The notes: generated by a model not told the origin, from the sequence alone. Positions 34,895-46,428 are shown, counted from the first letter of the stretch. The stretch is DNA of 64,000 bases from Symsagittifera roscoffensis (GCF_963678635.1 NW_026971079.1:62001-126000), one strand, 5' to 3'. Numbers and translations are program-made.

Positions 34895-35859
34895 TTGATG
34901 ATGGCAGAGGGGGATTGCCAAAGGGTTCAAACTTCCGCCACTGATAAAGATGAAAATGTTTTCACAAGACATGAAATAACTAGCACTGGGAAAATCAGCA
35001 ACAGTGAAGCATGCCCAGCCTGGATTTCAATTTTGATGCCAACTCGAATCTTAAAAGAATTCTTTGACAGAGACTTCCTGTATGGTTTCTGAGTTTGTCA
35101 TGAGGTTGAACAGCTAAAATTGGAAGTAAAGGATTTACGAAAGACTGAAAATTTTGCTTCTTATGTAAATTCAGAGGAAATCGAAAACTACTATAGACGA
35201 GAAAACAGGAAGCTGAGACCAGTGCGCAGCTGGAACATAAGATAATTGAACCCTGTGGGAACGAACTGGGCTTTAATGTGAAGAACAGTGAAAATTCTGT
35301 ATGCAAAAGACTAACAACAAGAAGAAATGATATGCATCCTCCATTAAAAGTGTGGTTTGTCGCAAGAAAAATAAAGCAAGCAATTCTGTATTCTAAATCA
35401 AAACTGAAAAAAAAATGTGTTAACGTTTTTTTTCCTAAGACACTTATGTTGCTAAGAATTGGGCGCTTATGCATCTGAAAAAAAAACCTCAGATGAGGTT
35501 ATTCGCGATGAAAACTTACATTGTTATATGAAAACACCTAGACTAAAAAACTGATCGTAAAATGTCTTCTCGATCTACAAACTGTGTTTGGAAGGGAATC
35601 GAAAATGATCAGAAGTTTGTTTGAAAATGTTGTTTTCCATGGAATTTCTAATTTAACCTGGAGTTCTGACAATGGCTTTATAGCGTACCTTATTTTAAAT
35701 TGTGGTGATGTAGAAACTAACCCAGGGCCTAATATCCCCTATCAAAACTTTTTGAATATAATTAATAATATGAAATTGGACCAGAATGTCCTGAAATGCA
35801 TGTCATCAACGAACTTTTATTTGGAGCAGTTTTGTCAGAAAATTTGCTGTTTTGAATGA
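34895..35859 (+). mobile_element. LINE-C fragment with ORF1-like region and 2A-type motif, copy 1
   Basis: The first frame (34895-35092), with the next frames after stops, gives FDRDFLYGF, then a coiled-coil-like RKTENFASYVNSEEIENYYRREN. The latter resembles LINE ORF1 proteins (R.NLKIYG in the other copies). The frame 35584-35859 then contains NCGDVETNPGP, an exact 2A-type DxExNPGP core. Downstream coding is lost within 130 bp. This looks like the 3-prime part of ORF1 plus the start of ORF2 of a third non-LTR family. Confidence 0.55.
35584..35859 (+). pseudogene. 2A-peptide-bearing N terminus of a LINE ORF2 (copy 1)
   Basis: A 91-residue frame. Residues preceding the motif are hydrophobic (GFIAYLILN), followed by CGDVETNPGP encoded at 35701-35730. 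This matches the 2A consensus D-V/I-E-x-N-P-G-P, where the ribosome skips the Gly-Pro bond. The start codon is not certain: the first in-frame Met lies a few residues in. After the motif come about 40 residues and a stop. 2A sequences are known at the N termini of some non-LTR retrotransposon proteins (trypanosome L1Tc, sea-urchin CR1-like elements). Confidence 0.6.
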
Positions 35860-36099
35860 ATAGTTTTGTTAATTGTTCAATTGAACGTATTAGAAAGAGT
35901 CAACTTGAAATGACAAAAATATTTTAAAAAAATTTGTTGGAAAAAAAAGACACGTCACGACCTCGAAATTTCCCGACCAATTAAAAAGTGCGAAAATCAG
36001 AACAAGGATTTTTGCTAACAAAAGAAGATGTAGAAGAGATATAGCGATCGACAGAAACTTAAAACATCAGTATTTGGAGGAGAAGGCTGCGAGTTGTAA

Positions 36100-36175
36100 C
36101 AATTTTACAGCTACAATCGTTACTGTTACTGAGCAATTCCCGGGAACCAGAAACTCAGAGCAATTCCCGAGAAAC
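36100..36175. repeat. Empty-site relative of the Polinton target
   Basis: ACAGCTACAATCGTTACTG...GAGCAATTCCCGGGAACCAGAA here corresponds to the two flanks of the Polinton joined together (45300-45331 and 63608-63620), without the element. The motif GAGCAATTCCCG(G/A)GAA is itself repeated 30 bp further on. Confidence 0.85.
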
Positions 36176-36450
36176 TCAAAATTACGATAGAACTGTCGAT
36201 TGCCTCTCATATAAGATATTACGAGTGTTTTGTAGACTTCAAAAAAACTTTTGACACTATTAACAGACAGAAACTGCTAGATAAACTAAAAGACTTGGTA
36301 TCAAAAATAACATGATAATGGCTATCCGAGCAGTCCTGCAACCAAACATGATTCAAGTGAAAGACGGTCTTTTTATATCAAAATTGATAGTTTAGCACGA
36401 CGGAGTACCCAGGGTGACAAGCTATCATTGCTGCTCTTCTCTGATTTCTG
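36175..36450 (+). mobile_element. LINE-A fragment, copy 4
   Basis: Reverse-transcriptase sequence starts at ACGATAGAACTGTCGATTGCC and includes the shared lesion ACATGATAATGG (about 36310). After CTGCTCTTCTC (about 36440) it jumps to TGATTTCTGACGCCC, the LINE-A 3-prime end, omitting about 0.78 kb relative to copy 3. Confidence 0.8.
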
Positions 36451-39400
36451 ACGCCCTCGGGTCCTAACAAACAATTCCAGACACTCAGTCGCAGCTCTGC
36501 CATATCCACTCTATCCGACTCAATTTGGGACTATCCCGACGCCTCTGGGTCAATTTTTTGCATTTCTACCATATTCACTCTATCCGGATCAATTTACGAC
36601 CAATCCGGGTGGTCGCGGCATTATTTGGAAGAATCATTAGAAAATCAATTAGAATCCGAATTTTTGTTTCCGGTCAACTGGTTCGTAGCAATATCAGTGG
36701 TTTGTAAGCCAAGTTAAAGAACCGTACTAATAGCGCTTACATTCCGAGAACTCTCAGAGATTTGTCACCATAAAAATGAGTTACACCGTAATAAAGGTGC
36801 ACTTTTAATTTATAAACTTTAAAAGCTGACTTTATATTACCTACAACAACTACACCTAGACTACAACTGATGTTTGATACTTTGAAACTTTAACTATTGA
36901 TACTTTTCATGTTTTCATACTTGTATTATTGTCTTTTCAGAAGACTTGAATTTACTCTTCTTCTTCTTCTTCAATATATCAAATGCGGATCCTGCAAATT
37001 GGTGGTGAAAGAATGTGATGCAGCTGCAATTGGATGTGACAAGTGTGATGGTTAGTTCATGGGCAATGTGTTTGGATCACAGCGGATGCTGTGTCAACTA
37101 TGGGCCGCGTTCGTGGATGCTTTTGGTTATGTGGCGGCTGCCCAGAGGGTGACGTCTTAAAATCCGAAGCTAAGTTTGAACTTGTGATAAAGAAATATGA
37201 AGTTTTACATGATGTTTTGAACGATATTAGAAAACTTATTTAAGGCCACAGGCTCGACTACGTCAAACAACATTCCAAACATTAATATCCATTCTAATTC
37301 ATCAAATAACGGAATTTTAAATGATGGTATTTCTGAAGACAAAGGTGACTTCACGTCTAATGTTGAAGCAGAAGAAGCCAAGGTTTCGGAAATACTGGAG
37401 TATATTGGCGAGTCAAACATTAACGTAAACCAAATGTATAGTTTTGTCAAAAGTAAATCCTCAGAACGAAGGCCACGTCCCATACTTTTACGCCTATCAT
37501 CAGATTGGGACGCTCGAAAATGTCTTGCTAAAGCGTAAAAACTCAAAAATTTTTAAGATAAAGTCTTCATTTCCAAGTTGATCAACAGAGATGAACAAGC
37601 TGTGAAACGCAAAATTCTCAAGAAACGATATGAAATGATAAATCACGACCAAATACCTCGCAATTAGTTAAAAATTTGCGGCCTCACTCTTGAAAGAAAT
37701 GAAGAAAAGGTCAAATTAGACTGACTACAGCTGAAATTATTTCTGCTTAACGTAGAAAGCCTAATAAATGTCAGCCAGCGTTTCAAAATCCTCAAATATC
37801 TAAATTTAGATTCTCCCGATTTCGTCTTTCTCACAGGCTCAAAAATGAAAATACCAATTCCGAAATCTTTCCATTAAACTGTCCTTATCCTGTTATTGCT
37901 CGGGTTGATCGTGCTTGTGGAGACCTCGAAGGGGCTCTCATCGCCCTTAAGAACCGCTTTGTAACAAACTACTCTATTCCTTCATACAATGCAGACTATC
38001 GCTTTGGTTTATCAATTTATTACGGATGTCATAATCATGTCTTTCTTCTTGTTTATAACCCCTTGATACATCTGCATACAGAATACCTATCAATCCTCCA
38101 GTTGAATGCATTCGTTATTTTCATACTAAATTAGCATCTTTACCATGCTCATACACACTCATGGGTGACTTCAATTTGCCCGACATCTGCTGGACATATT
38201 TTTCTGTTCGTTCGGTTTACTCTAAATTGCTTTTTTTTCTACTATCGAGGAATTTGATTGACTTTTTATTTCTTATTGATGAACCAACTCATCGATCCGG
38301 TAACACCCTGGACCTGATATTGTCATTTCATACTGAACAATTAACAGTTTTCCTTGACAATAATTGGTATTCAGACCACTTTCCCGTGTTTGATTTCTTT
38401 ACAATACCCAAATTAACACTGAGCACCGCTGGGCAAAAATTAGGCTCTCAATTTTCAAAACTCTCATTCTCTTGTTCAGTTTTCAATGAAAATATTAGCT
38501 CATGCTTTACTAATTTTATTTTTACTCAAAACTTATGTACGTCACTGGTATTCTGAAATTATGGCAGTAATACACTTGCGACCTAAGGCGGCAACATCTT
38601 CTTTATTTTTTTTGTCCCACACTGTTCATCTTCTTAACAAACATCGAACAGCTTCAAAACTTAAAAATAACAATCTTCGTCTCTCTTCAATGCAATGCGA
38701 TTTTGATCAATCAATTGGACTCGATAAAACATGCTTGTTTGAACTGTTATCTCTGAATTCGACTCGTGACTATTTTAAATATCTGCGCTCATTTACTAGA
38801 AAACGACTACCAAATCAAATGCAAGGGAAAGACAAAAAGCTACCAATTTTTGGAAAGACACAAAAGCTACCAATTTTTCGAAAAAAGCCAATCTTATGAA
38901 TGATTGCTTCTGTTCTGTGTTCCCGCCAGGATGGAATTCTGCTCTATATGCACATGACAACCCTTCAATTCTGTTGAGCGTACTTCAAATAAGTGTTGTT
39001 CAAGTTGAAACGTCACTTGCGTCAGCTTCAACTACATGTTTAACCAATGACAACCTTCCAACTTTTGTTCTTAGCAACTGCAATTGTTATCGCGCCACTT
39101 GTCGCTCAAATTTTTTGTTAAGGTCTTAAATACCCAACAGTTTTCCACACTTTGGATATGTGCTTACATAACACCCATTTTAAAAAATAACAATCCAGAA
39201 AATCATGAAAAATACCGCCCTATCAGCATCTTACCTCAATTATCACTTATTCTGGAGAGAATGATTTTTAATTTTACTTATCCTCGAGTGAGACCAAACA
39301 TTACTTCCGTCCAGCATAGTTTCATGACAAAACGATCAACTATTACCCAATTTCTTGAAAACCTTGACAAAATTTATTCAAATAATGAGACGAATCTTGA

Positions 39401-40675
39401 AAGTTTTTCATTATACTTCGATTTTTGCAAAGCTTTTGATCAAGTAGGTCATCATATTCTTCTAAGCAAACTGACTAAGTTTGGATTTGATTACGCGTTT
39501 CTCGAGCTTTTCTCTTCGTATCTGAGTGATCGTACTCAAATTGTTATGATTGAAAATATATCTTCTTCAATAGATTATGTTTCTTGTGGAGTGCCGCAAG
39601 GCAGCGTCTTAGGGCCACTATTGTTCGTTGTCTTCCTTAATGACGTGCCAAATGCTCTTTTAACTTCTAACTATTATTTTTTCGCTGATGACAGTAAACT
39701 GTAACCTGGCGAACACGTTTTGACATTCAAAGAGACATAGATTGTTTTAACAAATGGACTATCGAAAATTAAATGACGTTTAATGCCGATAAATGCCGAG
39801 TTATTTGTTTTAATTCTAATGAGTCGGAAACATCGCGCGGTCTTAACGATATCTCTATTCCTTCGGTATCATCTATCAAAGATCTCGGGGTCACAATTTC
39901 TCAAAACTGGAAATGGGAAAACCATCTTCAACTCAATTTTATTGCTGTTAATCAATCCTTTCATTTTATCAAACGTTCTAATCCATACAGCGTCTCATTG
40001 TGGACTAAGTTTAAATATTATCAGCTTCTCTACGGCCGTCAAATCTGGTTTCCTTCCATACTTTACAGCCGTCAACTTGAATTGCTTAATAAAAAATTGT
40101 CTAAAATGGGTGACGGGTCTCAGTGACTACACTGAGCATTTGAAGGTGACCGTTTCCCTGCCAATATCCTTCTCCATTGCATTCTACGACTTGGTTTTCC
40201 TCACTAGAGTCCCTAATGAGAAATTCGATTTCGAGCTTTACAATTTCATTAATTTTACCTTCTCCGCCAACGATCTGCAAAACACTGCCTACCCTAGACT
40301 GACAGCAGCAACCAATAAATGTCGTCTCTTCTTCACCGAGCAGTTCTTCTTCTATCGCGCCGATATGTAAACATGCTATATTCCAATGATATTGCTGATA
40401 TTTTTGCATCTCCTGAAGCGTCTAAGAAGTCACTCAAAACTATCTGCAAGCTAGGGTTAACTCATTTGATTTTAACAACTCCTCTACTATGTTTTTGGCC
40501 TGTAATTGCATCAATTGCCTTTGTTAGTACACCCTGATTATATAGTCAATACTTGATTCCGTGCTGAGTAATTTGTTGCTCGCCATGTCACTATAATAAT
40601 GTAATACACCAAGTAAATAGTCTTTCAACAATCTGTATGATGCTTTTATATATGTTAAAGGGAAATAATTTTTTC
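36451..40675 (+). mobile_element. LINE-A tail plus LINE-B, copy 3
   Basis: Collinear with 29800-34013: LINE-A 3-prime end and tail, PHD-type finger (36984-37142), ORF1, endonuclease (MGDFNLPDICWT at 38161), reverse transcriptase 39084-39704 (YFDFCKAFD, CGVPQGSVLGPLLF, FFADDSKL), thumb 39773-40370, then the (TAG)n tail. It shares stops with copy 2, such as GCAATTAGTTAAAAATTTGC near 37662. It adds its own lesions, for example loss of the bases encoding ETW near 37836. Confidence 0.8.
39084..40370 (+). pseudogene. LINE-B reverse transcriptase (copy 3)
   Basis: The frame 39084-39704 carries EKYRPISILPQLSLILERM, LYFDFCKAFDQV, CGVPQGSVLGPLLF and FFADDSKL, with the same terminal stop as copy 2. The thumb region continues from 39773 (FNADKCRVICFNS). 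A second frame at 39783-40370 reads the C-terminal portion. It is non-functional as a whole, though the catalytic blocks are well preserved. Confidence 0.75.
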
Positions 40676-40685
40676 AGTAGTAGTT

Positions 40686-40719
<34 letters not shown>
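40676..40719. repeat. (TAG)n microsatellite, LINE-B tail of copy 3
   Basis: A TAG/AGT trinucleotide run of about 14 units, with one TTG interruption near the start, at the position equivalent to 34014-34087. Confidence 0.95.
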
Positions 40720-41527
40720 AGACAAATTGCTATCCACAATTTGTCTAATAATAACAACTGATTCAAGAAGAGCTGTCTTGTTCCTGGTAGAGAACGCCCA
40801 GTGTTATTGTGAGATTGTTGATACTGGAGTAAGAAGAACCTTGATTGGACAGGTCGACGAGTGAAGCGACCCCCTGGACCAGAGAACCAAACTATTTCCG
40901 TTGAAACTAGTTATTTACTGAAACTTCTAGAGTTGTTTTAATTTCATTATTTACTTATTTCTAGAGTGGCGTCACTATTTGAGTAATGAATTTAAACTTC
41001 TGAGTGTGTTTTACTCAGTCATATTAAGATAAGGCGGGTTTCAGGTCGATCCGTTTGAAATCGATCAAAGGTCCACTGTCTAAAAAAAACTATTGGTGTT
41101 TAGAAAACTAGCCATAGGGAAAATTATTTTTCAAGAGTGGGGGGGGGGGTTATTTTGGTGGTGGCGTTTAAGCTGTTAAACGAATTTGTAGTCCCATGTC
41201 TTAAGCAAATCGATTTGGCTCCGACAGCTTGAGATACAAAAACACAAGAGATAGTGTCCCTAATCCTTGAGCCAATGGTTATAGGGCCTATTTCTCTTAA
41301 CCACATATGTGAAATAAGCGGACGATTGTTACAATATCTCAAATCTAGGAAAAAGTCTAAGAAATAACCCAATAAAAATAACAAATCTTACTCACGAAGC
41401 GGAGTCGTCTTCTTTGATAATTTTTCACAACAGTTTTTCTTCTGTGATAATTTTTCTGTGCAGCCTATTCATTTTGATAAACTATTAAATTGGCAATCCC
41501 TATTTACTAAGCCAACTTCAGATTGAC

Positions 41528-42086
41528 TTGATGATGGCAGAGGGGGATTGCCAAAGGGTTCAAACTTCCGCCACTGATAAAGATGAAAGTGATTTCACAA
41601 GACATGAAATAACTTGCACTGGGAAAATCAACAACAGTGAAGCATGCCCAGCCTGGATTCCAATTTTGATGCCAACTCGAATCACAAAAGAATTCTTTGA
41701 CAGAGACTTCCTGTATGGTTTCTGAGCTTGTCATGAGGTTGAACAGCTAAAAATGGAAGTATAGGATTTACGAAAGACTGAAAATTTTGCTCCTTATGTA
41801 AGTTCAGAGGAAATCGAAAATTACTATAGACGAGAAAACTTGAAGATCTACGGACTGCAAAACAAAAAGATGAGACCATTGCGCAGCTGGAGCATAAGAT
41901 GGTTGAACCCTGTGGGAACGAACCGGGCTTTAATGTGAATAACAGTGAAATTTTGTATGCAAAAGACTAACAACAAGAAGAAATGATATGCATCCTCCAT
42001 TAAAAGTTTGATTTGTCGCAAAAAAAATAAAGCAAGCAATTATGTATTCTATATAAAGCAAGCAATCTGTAAACGTTTTTATTTCT
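41528..42086 (+). mobile_element. LINE-C fragment, copy 2 (ORF1-like part only)
   Basis: Repeats 34895-35440 (RHEITCTGKINNSEAC, FDRDFLYGF, SSEEIENYYRRENLKIYGLQ). It ends near ACACTTCTGTTACATGG (about 42086), where LINE-A sequence starts, so the 2A-bearing part is missing. The boundary shares the bases TGTT with both parents. Confidence 0.65.
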
Positions 42087-42430
42087 GAAGACACTTCTGT
42101 TACATGGGTATCACTTTCAGCACCAAATTGAGTCCATCAGCTCATCTTGACAAGTTAGTCAAAAAGGCGAGAACCAGCACGGGGACGCTTTGCCAGAAAC
42201 TCAATCCCCATAAGATCCCTTTTCAATTGGCGACAAGGCTCCTCAATGGCGTGGAACATATGGCCTGGACATTTATGAAATGAACGAAATAAGGAGAAAT
42301 GAACATCTCCAAAAACTGGACAACCATTTCTGGAAGGTCTGGTGCGGTGTATCACAGCATCACAGCTCGAGGAATTTGAGACACCGTTTATTGGAATACG
42401 AATTCCTCGACCTACAAGGAGCAAGTCAGT
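42087..42430 (+). mobile_element. LINE-A fragment, copy 5
   Basis: A 340 bp piece of the LINE-A thumb region (CYMGITFSTKLSPSAHLDKL ... RARTSTGTLCQKLNP). It is equivalent to about 29217-29550 and has a small deletion near 42255. It ends after CTACAAGGAGC, where unrelated sequence follows. Confidence 0.75.
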
Positions 42431-43627
42431 CATTTTAGAACCTAGCTTTATTTTCCATCGGTATGTACTTCCGAGCGAATCTTACATTTATGTTTTTATG
42501 GCGCTTCTGGGTATTATAAGATCAACATTATGACCGGCAGACCCGTTAACGAAGCACGCCGCGCCGAACGGATGCTTTAAATAAGGCCCTCAACTAAGAG
42601 CGGGAAGGGTGGTTCGGAACGTGGAAGCCTTCCGGATTCCCTGATTCAGTTTTTTAACCTAATTAAGAGCAAAATTTCACGTCCCGTCATCCTTGAGCGG
42701 AATTTGACCAAAAACACTCAAAAATGTACAGGAAAGTAAACAAAAAGTAGTATAATACTAAAGAAAAAGCAAAAAAAAATAAGAAAAATAACCAAAAGAA
42801 AATCAAAAACATTACAAAACATAAAATCAGTGGAAATCATCCCCCAGACGAGTTGTGGTCCGACCCTCCCGCTTGTTGTGGTTAGATAAATTGTTGTTAG
42901 GGGCATTTAATTTGAACAGGATCATTACCATCAAGATTGGGGCTCTTTCTGGTGCCTGAACTGTAGGGTTGTTTGAGTATTTAAGCACGTTAATGCTAAT
43001 TTGCGCTCAATCCAGAACGGTTACGGGATTAGAGCGGAAGATTGATCCGGCAAGCAGTGCACGGAGCAGCAGGGAGGGCGTCAAGGACAACAACAATCGA
43101 CTGTTGCGTATCGTTAACATGTTTTGTATCCCTTTTGGCACAGCAAGGACGATATCAATCTGTGGGGGGCTCGAGAGTGACTGCATTGTAGTGACCCTCC
43201 ACCGAGTTGCGAGTTTCCGAGTTATGCACCTTAATTCGGATACTGAACGGGCTCGGAGGGATATATTACTTTTAGTACTACTATTAGTATTACTATAGTA
43301 TTAAAATTCCTATTCCGTTTTTCACCGGTTTTTCACCGAGCCCCCCACATATCGCAGTTTTCGAGATATCGACCACTTTGAAGCGGAGAAAAGCGCTAAG
43401 AGAGTGAGATACAACGTAAATGGACTAATATAACTAGAGAAACCTGTTAAAACTAATTTGGACGTGGTTCGAACTAACTGGGTACCGAAATCCATTTTTC
43501 TTCGTGAGTTTTAAAAAAAAAACCAAAATTTTTGAGTAAGTGCGACAAAAATTGTTATTCGGTCACAATACCCAAGTGAGACGACAGGTTTTATAACACA
43601 TTTGCCAACAATATTCCTTTGAAAAAG
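42431..43627. other. Unassigned interval with a small inverted-repeat unit
   Basis: No gene is supported. A short stretch (TTTGAGTATTTAAGCACGTT near 42973) is the reverse complement of a word near 15285, so part may be an inverted piece of the leader-side spacer. A perfect 13 bp inverted pair lies at 43161-43173 and 43337-43349. Confidence 0.4.
43161..43349. repeat. Small inverted-repeat-bounded segment
   Basis: TGTGGGGGGCTCG at 43161-43173 and its reverse complement CGAGCCCCCCACA at 43337-43349 bound about 190 bp. The size would fit a MITE or solo hairpin. No target duplication is evident. Confidence 0.4.
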
Positions 43628-45052
43628 ATCAAAGGTCCACTGTCTAAAAAAATTAATGGTGTTTAGAAACCTAGCCATGGGGAAAATTATATTTCGAGAG
43701 TGGGGGCGGGCGTTATTTTGGTAGTGGCGTTTAAGCTGTTAAACGATTTTGTAGTCCCATGTCTTAAGCAAATCGATTTGGCTCCAACAGCTTGAGATAC
43801 AAAAACACAAGAGATAGTGTCCCTAACCCTTGAGCCAATGAGTATAGGGCCTATTTCTCTTAACCTCATATGTGAAGTAAGCGGAAGATTGTTACAATAT
43901 CTCAAATCTAGGAAAAAAGTCTAAGAAATAACTCAATAAAAATAACAAATCTTACACACGAAGTAGAGCCGTCTTCTTGGATAATTTTTCACAACATTTT
44001 TTCTTCTGTGACATTTTTTCTGTGTGGCCTATTCATTTTGATAAACTAATAAATAGGCAATACTAAATAGGCAATCAGATTGACTTGATGATGGCAAAGG
44101 GGGATTGCCAAAGTGTTCAAACTTCCGCCACTGATAAAAATGAAAGTGATTTCACAAGACATGAAATAACTTGCACTGGGAAAATCAACAACAGTGAAGC
44201 ATGCCCAACCTGGATTCCAATTTTGATGCCAACTCGAATCACAAAAGAATTCTTTGACAGAGACTTCCTGTATGGTTTCTGAGCTTGTCATGAGGTTGAA
44301 CAGCTAAAAATCGAAGTATAGGATTTACGAAAGACTGAAAATTTTGCTCCTTATGTAAGTTCAGAGGAAATCGAAAATTACTATAGACGAGAAAACTTGA
44401 AGATCTACGGACTGCAAAACAAGAAGATGAGACCATTGCGCAGCTGGAGCATAAGATGGTTGAACCCTGGGCTGAACGAATTGGGCTTTAATGTGAAGAA
44501 CAGTGAAATTTTGTATGCAAAAGACTAACAACAAGAAGAAATGATATGCATCCTCCATTAAAAGTGTGGTTTGTCGCAAAAAAAATAAAGCAAAACTGAA
44601 AAAAAATGTGTAAACGTTTTTATTTCTGAAAACACTTATGTTGCAAAGAATTGGGCGCTTATGCATCTGAAAAAAAAACCCTCAGATGAGGTTATTCGCG
44701 ATGAAAACTTACATTGTTATATGAAAACACCTAGACTAAAAAACTGATCGTAAAATGTCTTTTCGATCTACAAACTGTGTTTGGAAGGGAATCGAAAATG
44801 ATCAGAAATTTGTTTGAAAATGTTGTTTTACCTGGACTTTCTAGCTTTACCTTGAGCTCAGACATTGGCTTTATAGCGTACCTTCTTTTAAATTGTGGTG
44901 ATGTAGAAACTAACCCAGGGCCTAATATCAACTATCAAAATTTTTTGAATTTAACTAATAATATAAAATTGGACCAGAATGTTCTGAAATGCATGTCATC
45001 AACGAACTTTTATTTGGGGCAGTTTTGTGAGAAAGTTTGCTGTTTTGAATGA
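43628..45052 (+). mobile_element. LINE-C region with 2A-type motif, copy 3
   Basis: From ATCAAAGGTCCACTGTC the sequence follows 34432-35857: non-coding part, ORF1-like piece (from 44085), then the frame 44777-45052 with LLLNCGDVETNPGP. The 2A core is encoded at 44897-44923. The motif is preserved although surrounding residues differ between copies (ISNLTWSSDN versus LSSFTLSSDI). Confidence 0.6.
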
Positions 45053-45331
45053 ATAGTTTTGTTAATTGTTCAATTGAACGTATTAGAAAGAGTCAACTTG
45101 AAATGACAAAAAAAATTTCTTTTAAATTGTTGGAAAAAAAAGTAATGTCACGACCTTGAAATTTCCCGACAAATTAAAAAGCGCGAAAATCAGAACAAGG
45201 ATTTTCGCTAACAAAACAAGATGTAGAAGAGATATAGCGATCGACAGAAACTTAAAACATCAGTATTTGGAAAAGAACGCTGCGAGTTGTAACAATTTTA
45301 CAGCTACAATCGTTACTGAGCAATTCCCGAG
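45053..45331. other. Left flank of the Polinton (repeat sequence)
   Basis: Matches about 35860-36150 downstream of LINE-C copy 1 (GTTGTAACAATTTTACAGC and neighbours). The last six bases, CCCGAG (45326-45331), are the target-site duplication repeated at 63608-63613. Confidence 0.85.
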
Positions 45332-45573
45332 AGTAGTATTGTATCGTGTCCCGGATCCTAAGGGGGGGGGGGGGTCCTTCCTAAGGGGGGGGGGGGGTCC
45401 TCACGTAAAGCAAAATCCTAGGAAAGGGGTCCTTAATTTTTTGGAGGACCCTCATCCTAGGATTTTGTAAACGAAAGAAATTTTCCACCCAAAAAGCAGA
45501 AGACCCCCTACTTAGGATCTTGCTAAGTTTAACTTAACAACAAGGGACACGATACAAAATTCTTTCTAATTCC
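45332..45573 (+). repeat. Polinton left terminal inverted repeat
   Basis: About 242 bp starting AGTAGTATTGTATCGTGTCC. It matches the reverse complement of 63375-63607, with differences mainly in two long G runs (about 45362-45374 and 45385-45397) and near its inner third. It contains an internal inverted pair, TTGTATCGTGTCCC (45339-45352) and GGGACACGATACAA (45544-45557), so one arm alone can fold on itself. Confidence 0.9.
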
Positions 45574-45702
45574 AATTTTTGGGGTCCTAATTATTGGTCC
45601 TGGTTAATTATATGAATCATATTAATTGTTATATTTGTTTCGGGCAAATGAACTTTCGACCTAGTTGAAATTTGTTAGTGAACGGGGAATTGACTTTTAT
45701 GG

Positions 45703-45709
45703 TATATAA
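45703..45709 (+). promoter_or_regulatory. TATA-like element ahead of the left Polinton gene cluster
   Basis: TATATAA within GGTATATAATAAAA lies about 150 bp before the first ATG (45859) and inside the only spacer between the terminal repeat and the gene cluster. It is a plausible promoter by position and sequence only. Confidence 0.3.
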
Positions 45710-45858
45710 TAAAAATGCGCCGGCCAATTTGGCAGCGTAGCTTAACTGTTGGCAGCAGTAAACTAATTCCTTAACTTGACCTAAATTTTATGGTGAAAAG
45801 GCAGTAAATTGAAATTACTCTCAAAAGGCGGCGGCCGTTTCTGGGCAAAATATACCAA

Positions 45859-46428
45859 ATGATAAATTTGACAAATTTTGAAATAAGAAAAATGAAATTA
45901 GAGGGAACTTGGTGTACTGAAGATATTGATAATGAGCATTTACAATTAAGAGTGTTTTCAACCGCAGAAAAAAACTCATTTTTCAAATTTAGTAATGAAC
46001 GCTACGTCGTCTTCCTCGAAAGGGCAAAGGAAATTTCAAAGAAAGAATACGAGTTAATTTTCAAAGAACAATTTTATTTGAGTGAGCTTCAACAAATCTC
46101 TTGGTGCATTTCTACAAAACAACAGTATGGTACTGTGAGCGATTTGAATTTTGCTGATTATGAAAACGTATTCGACTATTCGTTTGATTTTACCTCAAAA
46201 AGGGTTGATAAAGACTTGGAGAGAAAAATCCGTCTATGTTTCAACAAGCTATCAAAATACAAAAAACTTCCGGTGGTTTATTTAATTATTTACCACCGTT
46301 ATCTTAATGAGACTAAATGGTATTTGCAAGGTCACTTTTATTTCCACTGGCTTGAAATTCAGCAGGTTGGAGAGGTGTTGGAAAAAATAAATAATGAAAT
46401 TGCAAAAAAGCAGAGTAACTCCTATTGA
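45859..46428 (+). CDS. Polinton left-cluster protein A, unknown
   Basis: 189 residues from an ATG, the first gene after the terminal repeat. It is a mixed alpha/beta-type sequence with aromatic clusters (YVVFLERAKEISKKEYELIF, GHFYFHWLEIQQV) and no signal peptide, membrane helix or zinc motif visible. I do not recognise its family. It overlaps the next gene by 35 bases, which supports expression as part of a compact viral-type cluster. An intact frame in an otherwise decaying element suggests that it was recently functional. Confidence 0.6.
   Translation: MINLTNFEIRKMKLEGTWCTEDIDNEHLQLRVFSTAEKNSFFKFSNERYVVFLERAKEISKKEYELIFKEQFYLSELQQISWCISTKQQYGTVSDLNFADYENVFDYSFDFTSKRVDKDLERKIRLCFNKLSKYKKLPVVYLIIYHRYLNETKWYLQGHFYFHWLEIQQVGEVLEKINNEIAKKQSNSY

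Noticed and set aside
45332-45573. Treating the 220 bp foldback at each end as two unrelated MITE insertions
   Set aside because: Both copies lie exactly at the element ends in inverted orientation, begin AGTAG and are flanked by one shared 6 bp duplication. Polinton terminal repeats explain this with fewer events. The internal palindrome is kept as a finding.
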